64,000 nucleotides of DNA from contig NZ_SJKD01000001.1 in assembly GCF_004331485.1 (NCBI RefSeq), forward strand, positions 868,001 through 932,000, in the 5' to 3' direction. This document shows, one piece after another, positions 8,267 to 18,218 of the stretch (position 1 is the first letter of the stretch; every line of letters starts with the position of its first letter). This DNA is from Kribbella capetownensis (GTDB lineage Bacteria > Actinomycetota > Actinomycetes > Propionibacteriales > Kribbellaceae). The position numbers and the translations under genes were made by a program. The notes below the pieces were generated by a model that made no database searches, was not told where the DNA came from, and saw nothing but the letters and a program-made list of their open reading frames with translations.

Positions 8267-10330
8267 TCAGATGTCGAGGAAGCGAACGTCCTTGGCGTTG
8301 CGCTGGATGAAACTGCGCCGCGCCTCGATGTCGTCGCCCATCAGCGTCTGGAACGTCTCGTCGGCGCGGACCGCGTCGTCCAGGGTGATCTGCAGCAGCA
8401 CCCGGTTCGCCGGGTCCATCGTGGTCTCCCACAGCTCGTTCGCGTTCATCTCGCCCAGACCCTTGTAGCGCTGGATCGGGTTCTCCTTGGGCAGCTTCCG
8501 GCCCGCCTCGGCGCCGGCCTCGAGCAGTCCGTCGCGCTCCCGGTCGGTGTACGCGAGCTCGTCGGCGTGGTTGCTCCAGCGGATCTTGTACAGCGGCGGC
8601 TGCGCGGCGTACACGTGCCCCCGCTCGATCAGCGGCCGCATGAACCGGAACAGCAGCGTCAGCAGCAGGGTCCGGATGTGCTGGCCGTCGACATCGGCGT
8701 CGGCCATGATCACGATCTTGTGGTACCGGAGCTTGTCCTCGTCGAAGTCCTCGTGGATGCCGGTACCGAGGGCGGAGATGATCGCCTGGACCTCGTTGTT
8801 CTGCAGGACCTTGTCGATCCGGGCCTTCTCGACGTTCAGGATCTTGCCGCGGATCGGCAGGATGGCCTGGAACTTCGGGTCCCGGCCGCCCTTCGCGGAG
8901 CCACCGGCCGAGTCACCCTCGACGATGTAGACCTCGCACTCCTCCGGGTTGGTCGACTGGCAGTCGGCCAGCTTGCCGGGCAGACCGCCGCCACCCAGCA
9001 GACCCTTGCGGTTGCGGGCCAGGTCGCGCGCCTTCCGGGCGGCGATCCGGGCGCTCGCGGCCGCGGTCGCTTTGCGGATGATCTCGCGACCCTCCTGCGG
9101 GTTCTGCTCGAACCAGGCGCCGAGCCGGTCGTTCACGACCCGCTGGACGAAACCCTTGACCTCGGTGTTGCCGAGCTTGGTCTTGGTCTGGCCCTCGAAC
9201 TGCGGCTCGGCGAGCTTGACCGAGATGATCGCGGTCAGGCCCTCCCGGATGTCGTCACCGGTGAGCCGGTCCTCCTTCTTCTTGATCATGCCCTGGTCCT
9301 CGCCGAACGAGTTGACCAGTGAGGTCAGCGCGGCCCGGAAGCCTTCCTCGTGCGTACCACCCTCGTGGGTGTTGATCGCGTTCGCGAAGGTGTGCACGGA
9401 CTCCTGGAAGGAGCCGCTCCACTGCAGCGCGACCTCGAGGCTCATGCTGTTCTCACCGTTGGCCGCGGCCTCGAACGAGATCACGTCGCGGTGCACGGTC
9501 TCCCGGATGCCGGTCAGGTACTTCACGTAGTCGACCAGGCCGTTGTCGGCCTTGAAGGACTGCTCGACCGGGTGACCGTCCTCGGTGTGGTCGGGACGCT
9601 CGTCCCGGATCACGATCTCCAGGCCCTTGTTCAGGAAGGCCATCTCACGGAATCGGGTGGTCAGCGTCTCGTACGAGTACGTCGTGGTCTCGAAGACGTC
9701 GGGGTCGGCCCAGAACGTCACGGTGGTCCCGTTCGAGTCCGACGTACCGATCTCGGCGAGGTCCTCGTCCGGGACGCCGTGCGTGAAGGACTGCGTGTAC
9801 AGCTTGCCCTTCAGCTTCACGTCGACGCGGAGCTTGGTGGACAGCGCGTTCACGACGGAGACACCGACACCGTGCAGACCACCGGAGACCTTGTACCCAC
9901 CGCCGCCGAACTTGCCGCCGGCGTGCAGGACGGTCAGTACGACGGTGACGGCCGGCTTGCCCTCGGACTCGACGATGTCGACCGGGATACCGCGGCCGTT
10001 GTCCTCGACGCTGACGGCGCCGTCGGGCAGCAGGGTGACGACGATGCGGTCGCCGAACCCGGCCATCGCCTCGTCCACGGCGTTGTCGACCACCTCGGTG
10101 ACGAGATGGTGCAGACCACGCTCACCGGTGGACCCGATGTACATTCCAGGACGCTTCCGGACCGCGTCCAGACCCTCCAGGACCTGGATCGCACTCGCGT
10201 CGTACTCGCGGTCGACGACGTTCGACGGGATCGCGTCGAGCATCGCGGGAAGTTCACCGCTGTCGGGTGCGACGGTGCCGATGGGGTCGGCGGACTGGTT
10301 GGCGTCGATCTCGGTCGGCTCGTCGGTCAC
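8267..10330 (-). CDS. gyrB: DNA gyrase subunit B
   Basis: The ATPase subunit of gyrase. The GHKL ATP site is visible ([41 protein letters not shown]), as is the TOPRIM metal site ([17 protein letters not shown] and [12 protein letters not shown]), and the C-terminal [21 protein letters not shown] chose GTG 10330 (687 residues) because GGAGGA lies about 12 bases upstream; an ATG at 10369 would add 13 residues without a better site. It heads the gyrB-gyrA-DUF3566 unit. Confidence 0.97.
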   Translation of the reverse strand: MTDEPTEIDANQSADPIGTVAPDSGELPAMLDAIPSNVVDREYDASAIQVLEGLDAVRKRPGMYIGSTGERGLHHLVTEVVDNAVDEAMAGFGDRIVVTLLPDGAVSVEDNGRGIPVDIVESEGKPAVTVVLTVLHAGGKFGGGGYKVSGGLHGVGVSVVNALSTKLRVDVKLKGKLYTQSFTHGVPDEDLAEIGTSDSNGTTVTFWADPDVFETTTYSYETLTTRFREMAFLNKGLEIVIRDERPDHTEDGHPVEQSFKADNGLVDYVKYLTGIRETVHRDVISFEAAANGENSMSLEVALQWSGSFQESVHTFANAINTHEGGTHEEGFRAALTSLVNSFGEDQGMIKKKEDRLTGDDIREGLTAIISVKLAEPQFEGQTKTKLGNTEVKGFVQRVVNDRLGAWFEQNPQEGREIIRKATAAASARIAARKARDLARNRKGLLGGGGLPGKLADCQSTNPEECEVYIVEGDSAGGSAKGGRDPKFQAILPIRGKILNVEKARIDKVLQNNEVQAIISALGTGIHEDFDEDKLRYHKIVIMADADVDGQHIRTLLLTLLFRFMRPLIERGHVYAAQPPLYKIRWSNHADELAYTDRERDGLLEAGAEAGRKLPKENPIQRYKGLGEMNANELWETTMDPANRVLLQITLDDAVRADETFQTLMGDDIEARRSFIQRNAKDVRFLDI

Positions 10331-10694
10331 CGGCTGTTGTCCTCCTCGGACCCCGCGTTCGCGAGGCATCGCTGCACAGTGGAAACCGCCCCCTACAGTG
10401 TTGTCAGAGGCGCGGCTCGCTCTACAGGCTCCATCTTACCTGTCGACCGAAGCAGAACCTGCCACCAGGCGCCTGAAACTCGGGTCAGGGCGTCTTTTCT
10501 CCCTCGTCGCCATGTCCCCTCTCGCGGGTGGGGGGCCGGAAAGCGCTCAAGGCCGCTCAGTGGCCTCCGGTCGGTTCACCACTGTCCGTCTGGGAACCGA
10601 GACGATCCACACCGGTACAGACCGGTTCAACAGACCGGGCCGAGCGCGGACGAGGCGGTCCGTCGCGCACCCCATCGCCCTTAGGATCGCTGCC
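10331..10694. other. Intergenic region between divergent gyrB and the 10695 gene
   Basis: No gene is seen. For gyrB a weak candidate promoter on the minus strand is TCGACA (10441-10446) and TAGAGC (10419-10424), spaced 16 bp. No DnaA box or strong dyad stands out. The half nearest 10695 has no clear promoter. Confidence 0.4.
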
Positions 10695-11330
10695 GTGGAA
10701 AGTCTCGACGACGTCATCGACGCCATGATCGCGGAGCGGGTGATCCACCGGCATCGGCGCAAGTGGCTGATCGCGATCGCCCTCGTGGTCGTCCTGGCCC
10801 TGATCGTCCTGGCCACCGGTGGGTGGAAGGAGAAGAAGGGCCGGACCGTGCCGACGCTGACTGCGCCGGTGACGGTGACGTCCGGCAAGTGGGAGTACAA
10901 CTTCACCAAGGCCGAGATCGTCCAGCACCCGAAGAAGGAGTACTCGCCGGCCGAGGCCGAGCTGCTGGTGTACTTCGACCTGAAGAACATGGACGACGAA
11001 CAGGACACCAGCGACTCCCTGGACGGCCGGTTGCTCCGCCTGGTGCCCGGCGACGGCAAGGATCTGGTCGAGTCCAACGGTGCGACCTGCCGCGGGCAGA
11101 TCGGCTGGGTCGTCGTCTTCGGTCTCCCACCGGTCAGTTGCGTCACCGAGTTCGACGTACCGCCGGACTTCACCGCCGACATGGTCGAGATCGGCGTCCT
11201 CGGCGAGCGCTTCGAGTCCGACCAAGGCTTCCTCGGCGCGAACGAGGACCCGTACTGGCAGCAGCCGGAAGCGGATGCGGTGGTCCAGATCAAGCCGACC
11301 GTCGTCGTCGACAACGGGGAGAAGAAGTGA
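10695..11330 (+). CDS. Membrane-anchored protein of unknown function, cassette member 1
   Basis: The 211-residue protein has one membrane helix (about residues 23-43, KWLIAIALVVVLALIVLATG) behind a short cytoplasmic N-terminus, then an outside domain of beta character. Two cysteines in GATCRGQIGW and PPVSCVTEFD could form a disulphide. I recognise no named family; DUF4352-like telomere-type or Ig-like folds are possible but unproven. Start GTG 10695 has AGGA upstream. Its TGA overlaps the GTG of the next gene (GTGA), and the third gene is joined in the same way, so the three form one unit transcribed away from gyrB. Confidence 0.75.
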   Translation: MESLDDVIDAMIAERVIHRHRRKWLIAIALVVVLALIVLATGGWKEKKGRTVPTLTAPVTVTSGKWEYNFTKAEIVQHPKKEYSPAEAELLVYFDLKNMDDEQDTSDSLDGRLLRLVPGDGKDLVESNGATCRGQIGWVVVFGLPPVSCVTEFDVPPDFTADMVEIGVLGERFESDQGFLGANEDPYWQQPEADAVVQIKPTVVVDNGEKK

Positions 11331-11920
11331 AGCTGTATCGCCCCGCCACCGTCCTGGTCGGTGTCCTGTTCATCCTGCTCGGTGGACTGACCCGGCTCGC
11401 CACCCCGGACCACGTGTACGAGAAGCAGAACATGGAGGTCGTGCACGGCACGATCGGCGAGAAGCTCCCGTACGGCGACTCGTCGGTGACCATCACCCGG
11501 ATGAAGTTCGCCAAGACGGTGCTGGAGAGCGGCGCCGGTGAGGACGACGAGCCGATCGAGACCGACGGCGTGTTCGTCGCGCTCGAGTGGGACGCCGTCC
11601 GCGGGGTCACGGAGCCGCTGTCGGCCAACCCGACATTGCGTGCCGACGGCGGCACCATCTACCGGCCGCTGGGCGTCACCGAGTCCGGCCTCGACTTCCC
11701 GGACCCCGGGTTCGCCCAGATCGGCGCCGTCGTCTTCGAGGTCAACCCGTCGGATCTGAAGGGTCTGACGCTCCGGCTCGATCCCGCGCCGCTGTACAAC
11801 GTCCTGTACGTCGCCATCGACGTCGACCTCGGCATCCCGAGTGAAGATGTGGCTCAGCGGCTCGTCGACGGAGCCGCGGCTCAGTACGTGTTCGGGAACC
11901 GCGAGGTGAGGGTGGCGTGA
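11327..11920 (+). CDS. Membrane-anchored protein of unknown function, cassette member 2
   Basis: The 197-residue product starts VKLYRPATVLVGVLFILLGG, a signal-anchor helix, followed by an extracytoplasmic domain without cysteines. The domain alternates short hydrophobic strands (SSVTITRMKFAKTVL, GVFVALEWDA, IGAVVFEVNP), like its neighbours. It overlaps the preceding stop by GTGA and ends with the GTGA that opens the third gene. Family unknown. The shared topology suggests the three proteins act together at the outer face of the membrane. Confidence 0.75.
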   Translation: MKLYRPATVLVGVLFILLGGLTRLATPDHVYEKQNMEVVHGTIGEKLPYGDSSVTITRMKFAKTVLESGAGEDDEPIETDGVFVALEWDAVRGVTEPLSANPTLRADGGTIYRPLGVTESGLDFPDPGFAQIGAVVFEVNPSDLKGLTLRLDPAPLYNVLYVAIDVDLGIPSEDVAQRLVDGAAAQYVFGNREVRVA

Positions 11921-12480
11921 CGATGACCAGGCATCGCGCGGTCCGCTGGGGTGTGCAGCTCGCGCTGCTGCTCGCGCTGCTGTCGACGAGTTCCTTCCTG
12001 ATGCTGCGGGACTACATCGACAACGACGAGGAGTTGTTCGACGAGGGCCGGGTCACCGAGGTGGTCAAGCAGGGCCCGGTGACGATCGGCGACGTCGAGT
12101 GGAAGCTGGACTCGCTGGAGACCTACACCACCCTCGTCAACGACGAGGGCGAGGAGATCTCGCTCGACGACAAGCCGGCCGGCTCGGTCATCGTGGTCGC
12201 GAAGATGACGGTGACGCCGCTCGACGGCCTGTACATGAAGGAGAACGGCTTCAGCTGCTCGGCCAACCTGCGCGACGACCGCGGCAACCTCTGGCAGACC
12301 AAGCAGCCGTTCAAGTTCGCGCTGCCGACGTACTGCACGAACGAGGACCAGCCGTTCTACCGGAACAAGCCGGGAGTACTCGCCGGCGTGTATGTCGTCC
12401 CCGAGTCGGCCGTCCCGCATCTGACCGGCGTCGTCGTACAGAACCTGGCCGAGCGCCGGCGCATCATCCTCACTCCCTGA
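11917..12480 (+). CDS. Membrane-anchored protein of unknown function, cassette member 3
   Basis: The 187-residue product has an N-terminal anchor (VQLALLLALLSTSSFLML) then an outside domain with two cysteines (GFSCSANLRD and PTYCTNEDQP) at a spacing compatible with a disulphide. The pattern VIVVAKMTVTPLDGLYMKEN resembles strands of the two upstream proteins, suggesting divergence from a common ancestor. The GTG start at 11917 overlaps the previous stop. It converges on the membrane protein gene ending at 12496, with 15 bp between stops. Confidence 0.75.
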   Translation: MTMTRHRAVRWGVQLALLLALLSTSSFLMLRDYIDNDEELFDEGRVTEVVKQGPVTIGDVEWKLDSLETYTTLVNDEGEEISLDDKPAGSVIVVAKMTVTPLDGLYMKENGFSCSANLRDDRGNLWQTKQPFKFALPTYCTNEDQPFYRNKPGVLAGVYVVPESAVPHLTGVVVQNLAERRRIILTP

Positions 12481-12495
12481 CAGGGGAGCCGGCGC

Positions 12496-13839
12496 TCAGG
12501 CGTTGACCGGCTCTTTGTCCACCTCGTTCGTCTCCGCCTTGGCCGCTTCCGCCTCGGCGGCCTCGGCGCGACGCCGGGCTCCGACCGAGATGCAGAGGTC
12601 GAATGCGGCCGCCAGCAAGGCGATCCGCAACGGTTCGAAGATGAGGCTCTGGCCCAGGTCGGCGATCTCGTGGACCATCAGTCCCCAGTGCATGGTCTCC
12701 GGTCCGATCGCGCGCTGGATCAGGACGAAGGCCCAGTCGCTGCCGAGCAGCCAGAACGTGTAGACCATGCAGACGACGCCGAGGAACACCGGACCGACCC
12801 GGACCAGCAGCCGGAACGCGTTCAGCGTCGGGTAGAACTTCTCCCGCAGTCCGCCGAGCACCAGGTTCGGAGCTTTGTTGGTGAGGGCAACGATCCGGTT
12901 CGGCTGCGGTGCCTCCTGCTCGAGCTGACCGCCGAAGCGGCGCTCGACCCGGGTGCCCTTGAAGACGCCGCCACTGGTCAGCACCCGGTGACCGAAGACG
13001 ACGGTCGTGATCGCGAGCCAGGTCAGCGGTTCCGCGACGCCGAGCTTGAACAACGGCCAGAGGCTCTCCCAGAAGAAGCCCCAGAGGAACTCGATCCCGG
13101 CCGGGATCGGGATGTGGATCCCCGCGAAGAAGTCCTTCAGCCCGTCCCACCAGTCCAGCGACCAGTACCAGAACGAGCGCTCGCTGATCCAGCCCTTGGC
13201 GTCCTCGACCGCGAACGGCGTGACGACGACCGTGATCAGCAGGAAGAACGCCTCGGCCCAGACCTGGACGAACTTCGCCGGCCGGCTCGGCCAGCGGTCG
13301 TCGACCGCCTCGATCACCCGGCGCAGGACCAGCAGGATGACGATCGCCGGCAGGTACTTGTGCCACTGGCCGCCGCCGAGCTCGAAGAAGGACGCGCCCG
13401 ACTGCAGACCGCGCTGGACGTTGTTCGTGGACGTCAGCGATCCGATCTGGTCCTCGAGGAATCCCCAGGCCGACCACACTGCGACCAGCGGCAGCAGGGT
13501 GACGGCCAGCAACTCCATCACGCCTTGCTGCGTCGGGTCGGAGGTCTCCTCGCTCTTGTTGGACGCCGCGTCACGCCAGCGGTAGAGCGACGTCGCGCAG
13601 GTCCGGATCATGCCGACGGATGCGGCGATCTGGAGCAGCACACCGATCGAGAACACTCCGGTGCCGAGGCTCGAGTGCGCGTGCTCGTCCAGCCAGATCG
13701 CAGCCTCCACGCAGGCCTTGAAGCCGAGGAAGCCGGCCAGCCACCAGGTCGTCAGGGGCAGCAGGTTCCGCCACCAGAGCCGGAAGGTGTCTCCGATCAG
13801 GTGGACCATCTCGCGGAAACCATCGACGATCGTGCGCAT
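12496..13839 (-). CDS. Multipass membrane protein of unknown function
   Basis: The 447-residue protein starts MRTIVDGFREMVHLIGDTFR and has about eight hydrophobic segments, for example LLPLTTWWLAGFLGFKACVE, AVTLLPLVAVWSAWGFLED and FVQVWAEAFFLLITVVVTPF. A charged Glu/Ala-rich helix ends the protein (ARRRAEAAEAEAAKAETNEV). No transporter signature is visible. The ATG at 13839 is chosen because upstream sequence in the same frame is low-complexity and overlaps the DUF721 gene. It converges with the three-gene cassette, and a functional link is only a guess. Confidence 0.8.
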   Translation of the reverse strand: MRTIVDGFREMVHLIGDTFRLWWRNLLPLTTWWLAGFLGFKACVEAAIWLDEHAHSSLGTGVFSIGVLLQIAASVGMIRTCATSLYRWRDAASNKSEETSDPTQQGVMELLAVTLLPLVAVWSAWGFLEDQIGSLTSTNNVQRGLQSGASFFELGGGQWHKYLPAIVILLVLRRVIEAVDDRWPSRPAKFVQVWAEAFFLLITVVVTPFAVEDAKGWISERSFWYWSLDWWDGLKDFFAGIHIPIPAGIEFLWGFFWESLWPLFKLGVAEPLTWLAITTVVFGHRVLTSGGVFKGTRVERRFGGQLEQEAPQPNRIVALTNKAPNLVLGGLREKFYPTLNAFRLLVRVGPVFLGVVCMVYTFWLLGSDWAFVLIQRAIGPETMHWGLMVHEIADLGQSLIFEPLRIALLAAAFDLCISVGARRRAEAAEAEAAKAETNEVDKEPVNA

Positions 13840-13895
13840 CGCGCCCGATCCTAGGGGAGTTGCGGGTCGCGAGGGCAAGTTGCTCGGCAGTTGGT

Positions 13896-14498
13896 TCAGC
13901 CGTAGGTGTCTCGGGGGCCGCGGCCGCCGCGGATGGTGCGGGGGCCCTTGCGCCAACTGGGGGTGTGGGGTCCCTGGACGTTGACCTGCGTGACCGTGCC
14001 GTCGCCCAGTTCGGTGTTGAGGCGGCGGACCAGGTCGGGGGCGAGGAGCTTGAGCTGGGTGGCCCACGCGGTGGACGACGTACGCACGGTAAGCACCGTG
14101 TTCTCGTACGACTCCGGCGTACAGTGCTCGGCCATTTCCGGACCGACGATCGTCGGCCAGCGTGCCATCACGCCGTGTACGGCGACGTCGACCTCCCAGC
14201 CCTGGTCGCGCATCAGCCGGCCGAGCGTGTTGGTCAGCTTCTGTGGATCCCGGTCGTCCGGACGCGCGCTGCTGATCTGGGCGCCGTCGATCCGCGGCCG
14301 CCGGCGCGTCCGCTTGACCGGTTTGATCGGGCCGCTCGCGGCCTGCTGCTTCAGCCGTCCGGCGAGCGATTTCGCCAGGTCCAGTCCCTGCTTGTCGTGG
14401 TCAGCTTCGTCCGGACGCTCCGGAGCCGCCTCGCTCTCGAAGCCGCTCTCAGAGGAATCCCGGGGTTCAGGCACGCCGCACGGATCCTTCACCGACAT
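13896..14498 (-). CDS. DUF721 (DciA-like) protein
   Basis: The 200-residue product has a disordered charged N-terminus (1-75) and a C-terminal DUF721 domain: [63 protein letters not shown]721 proteins include DciA, the ancestral loader or partner of DnaB helicase, and lie between recF and gyrB in actinobacteria as here. The start overlaps the end of recF by about 32 bases, indicating translational coupling. The precise start is uncertain because the N-terminus is poorly conserved. Confidence 0.88.
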   Translation of the reverse strand: MSVKDPCGVPEPRDSSESGFESEAAPERPDEADHDKQGLDLAKSLAGRLKQQAASGPIKPVKRTRRRPRIDGAQISSARPDDRDPQKLTNTLGRLMRDQGWEVDVAVHGVMARWPTIVGPEMAEHCTPESYENTVLTVRTSSTAWATQLKLLAPDLVRRLNTELGDGTVTQVNVQGPHTPSWRKGPRTIRGGRGPRDTYG

Positions 14499-15606
14499 CG
14501 AACCGGACGCCGCTGAGCTCAGCGGGGACGTCCGCGCCGACCGCCGCGGTCACCAGCACCTGCTCGGCCGGCGCGACCAGCTCCGCCAGCCGGTCCCGGC
14601 GCTGCGTGTCGAGCTCGGCGAACACGTCGTCCAGGATCAGCACCGGTTCACCCCCGTCCGCTCGAAGCAGTTCGTACGACGCCAGCCGCAGCGCGAGCGC
14701 GAACGACCACGACTCACCGTGACTCGCGTACCCCTTCGCAGGCAAGTCCCCGAGCCCGAGGACGACGTCGTCGCGATGCGGTCCGACCAGCGACACACCC
14801 CGCTCGAGCTCGTCCTGCCGCCTCTCCTGGACCGTCGCACTCAGCACCTCGGCGAGCTGCTCCCGGGACACCACACCGGGCTCGAGCAGGACCGACGACT
14901 TGTACTCCAGCCGCGCATTACCCTTGCCTCGGGCAACAGCGTCGTACGCGCCGGACACCAATGGACGCAGGGATTCCAGCAACTCCAGCCGGGTGGCGAG
15001 CAGTTCGGACCCGGCGCGGACGAGATGTGAGTCCCAGACCTCGAGCGTGCGCAACTGTCCCTCGGCGGCGCCGGACCGGTTCTGCCGGCGAGCCATCGAG
15101 GCGCTGCGCAGCAACGAGTTCCGCTGCTTGAGCACGCGGTCGTAGTCCTGCCGTACGCCGGCCATCCGCGGCGACCGCAACGTCAGCAGTTCGTCGAGGA
15201 ACCGGCGTCGCTCGGACGGATCGCCCTTCACCAGGGCGAGATCCTCCGGCGCGAACAGCACCGTGCGGAGCAGGCCGAGCACTTCCCGTGGCCGCGGTAC
15301 CGGCGAACGGTTCACCCGGGCCCGATTTGCCTTCCCAGGATTGATTTCCAGCTCGACGACCACGTCGCGGTCGTACTGGCTGCGGATCTCGGTCCGGACG
15401 ATCGCCCTGGTGGCCCCGGCCCGGACCAGTGGCGCGTCCGTCGCGACCCGGTGCGACCCGAGGGTCGCGGTGTAGTGGATCGCCTCGACCAGGTTGGTCT
15501 TGCCGTGGCCGTTCGGCCCGACGAAGGCGGTCACGCCCGGGGCGAGCCCGACCTCCGCCTGCGCGTAGGACCGGAAGTCGAGCAGACCCAGGGCGGTGAC
15601 ATACAC
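14467..15606 (-). CDS. recF: DNA replication and repair protein RecF
   Basis: The 379-residue SMC-like ATPase loads RecA at gaps with RecO and RecR. Walker A is GPNGHGKTN (residues 30-38), the ABC signature is [15 protein letters not shown] and Walker B is [13 protein letters not shown]. Length is normal. The GTG start at 15606 follows the gnd stop by one base, so gnd, recF and the DUF721 gene form one unit. Gene order dnaA-dnaN-gnd-recF-DUF721-gyrB-gyrA is typical of actinobacteria. Confidence 0.97.
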   Translation of the reverse strand: MYVTALGLLDFRSYAQAEVGLAPGVTAFVGPNGHGKTNLVEAIHYTATLGSHRVATDAPLVRAGATRAIVRTEIRSQYDRDVVVELEINPGKANRARVNRSPVPRPREVLGLLRTVLFAPEDLALVKGDPSERRRFLDELLTLRSPRMAGVRQDYDRVLKQRNSLLRSASMARRQNRSGAAEGQLRTLEVWDSHLVRAGSELLATRLELLESLRPLVSGAYDAVARGKGNARLEYKSSVLLEPGVVSREQLAEVLSATVQERRQDELERGVSLVGPHRDDVVLGLGDLPAKGYASHGESWSFALALRLASYELLRADGGEPVLILDDVFAELDTQRRDRLAELVAPAEQVLVTAAVGADVPAELSGVRFDVGEGSVRRA

Positions 15607-15607
15607 C

Positions 15608-16525
<918 letters not shown>

Positions 16526-16551
16526 CGTGAATCCCCTTGTTCTGTTGGCTT

Positions 16552-17697
16552 TCAGCTGTTCAGGCGGACCGGCATCAAGACGTACCGGAACTCGCTGATC
16601 GGATCACCGTCGAAGTCCCGCACACCGGTCAGCTCGGCCGGCTTGGTCGCCTGCGTGAAGGCCAGGTGCGCGACCGGCGTACCGATCGCGTTCAGGCCGT
16701 CGAGCAGGTACGTCGGGTTGAAGCCTACGGTCACGGGCTCACCGGACACCCGCGCCTCGATCGACTCGGACGCCTGCGCCTCGTCACCACTGCCGGCGTC
16801 CAGGGTCACGGTGTCGTCGCTGAACGTCAGCCGGACCGGCGCGTTCCGCTCGGCCACCAGGGCCACACGCTTGACCGCCTCGACCAACGTGGCGGTGTCG
16901 ATCCGGACCCGGGTCGCGATCGCGGCATCGGTCGGGATGATGCCGCGGACCTTCGGGAACTCGCCGTCCAGCAAGCGCGTGGTCGCCCGCCGGTTGCCGC
17001 CGGAGACCTCGCCCTCGAAGCCGACGATGCCGTCACCGCTGCCCGGCGCGGCCAGCGAGACGATCACGTCCGATCCGGTCATCGCCTTCGCGGTCTCGGA
17101 CAGCACCCGGGCCGGCACCAGTGCGGCCGCGGACGCGTCGGGGGACTGGGGGTTCCACTCGAGTTCGCGGATCGCGAGCCGGTAGCGGTCGGTGGCCAGC
17201 AGCGAGATCGTGGATCCCTCGATCTCGACCCGGACACCGGTCAGCACCGGAAGCGTGTCCTCACGCCCGGCCGCGGTCACCACCTGCGAGACCGCCTGGG
17301 CGAAGACGTCGGCCTTGACCGTCCCGCTCGCGGCCGGAAGCTCCGGCAGGGCCGGATATTCCTCGGTGGGAAGCGTTTGGAGCGTGAAGCGCGAACTGCC
17401 ACACGTGACTTGGGCCTTCGCGCCATCGACGGCGATGTCCACCGGCTGGTTCGGAAGGCTCTTGGAGATGTCGGCGACCAGCCGGCCGGAGATCAGGCAC
17501 TTCCCGCTGTCGGCCACCTGTGCGGGCACGGTGACGCGGACGGAGGTCTCGTAGTCGAAACCGGACAGGGTGATCTGCCCGTCCTCGGCCTCGACCAGAA
17601 GGCCGGCAAGGATCGGGACGCTGGGACGACTGGGCAAGCTGCGCGCGGCCCAGGCCACCGACTCGGCCAGTACGTCGCGCTCGACGCGAAACTTCAC
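16552..17697 (-). CDS. dnaN: DNA polymerase III sliding clamp (beta subunit)
   Basis: The 381-residue clamp starts VKFRVERDVLAESVAWAARS and has three repeated clamp domains. It includes GIVGFEGEVSGGNRRATTRL in the middle and ends SEFRYVLMPVRL, the usual conserved C-terminus. GTG 17697 is chosen because AGGAGG sits about 9 bases upstream and the family begins MKFR. It encircles DNA and tethers polymerase III. The gene lies just left of the origin and reads away from it. Confidence 0.97.
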   Translation of the reverse strand: MKFRVERDVLAESVAWAARSLPSRPSVPILAGLLVEAEDGQITLSGFDYETSVRVTVPAQVADSGKCLISGRLVADISKSLPNQPVDIAVDGAKAQVTCGSSRFTLQTLPTEEYPALPELPAASGTVKADVFAQAVSQVVTAAGREDTLPVLTGVRVEIEGSTISLLATDRYRLAIRELEWNPQSPDASAAALVPARVLSETAKAMTGSDVIVSLAAPGSGDGIVGFEGEVSGGNRRATTRLLDGEFPKVRGIIPTDAAIATRVRIDTATLVEAVKRVALVAERNAPVRLTFSDDTVTLDAGSGDEAQASESIEARVSGEPVTVGFNPTYLLDGLNAIGTPVAHLAFTQATKPAELTGVRDFDGDPISEFRYVLMPVRLNS

Positions 17698-18218
17698 CGC
17701 TGGGTGCCTCCTGATTCGGCTGTGTGCCAGGCAGATCCTGCCACGGACAAGTGTGCTCTGCGCCAATCGGGCGTGACGTGGCGCTTCGGGCGGGTCGCGT
17801 CGGCGTCGTTCCGGTGGTTCTGCGTGCTGCCCCTCATTGTGCTCCGAGGACAGCCTGACAGGTGCCGCAAGCCGGCGCGAGACCGGGGTTTTCCCCAGGT
17901 TGGGCCGCTCGATCGTTTTGTGGACTGGGAACTCTCTACAGATTCCATAGGGTTCTTAGCACCGGTGGATACTGTGGAAAAGCGCCGACTTCCCAGGTCA
18001 GACATGGTTTTGTCCTGTGCATGCCGTGTGGACGAATCCCGGTCTGTCTGAGGACGCCTGGTGATGACGGATTCTGTCCCCACAGCCAATCCACAACACA
18101 CACCGATGTGTCCACGGTGATACCCACAGTTATCCACAGGAGTATCCCCAGCCTGTGTGGTTCCGGTGACCGTGTCGTAGCACTCGGCGTACAGAATTCT
18201 GGACGCGGTCACCGGACC
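17698..18218. other. oriC: dnaN-dnaA intergenic region, probable oriC
   Basis: This 521-bp non-coding stretch carries many DnaA-box-like nonamers. One is perfect (TTATCCACA at 18130-18138). Two match 8 of 9: TGTGGAAAA (17973-17981) and TGTGGACGA (18027-18035). Several at 7 of 9 lie between about 17890 and 18150, on both strands. In Streptomyces and Mycobacterium the origin occupies the dnaA-dnaN gap, so this is the first candidate. No pronounced AT-rich unwinding stretch is seen; 17925-17980 is the least GC-rich part. Confidence 0.8.

Noticed and set aside
6497..9322. A 941-codon plus-strand frame across gyrA and gyrB
   Set aside because: It is antisense to two unmistakable gyrase genes and contains only low-complexity Leu/Val/Asp/Arg sequence.
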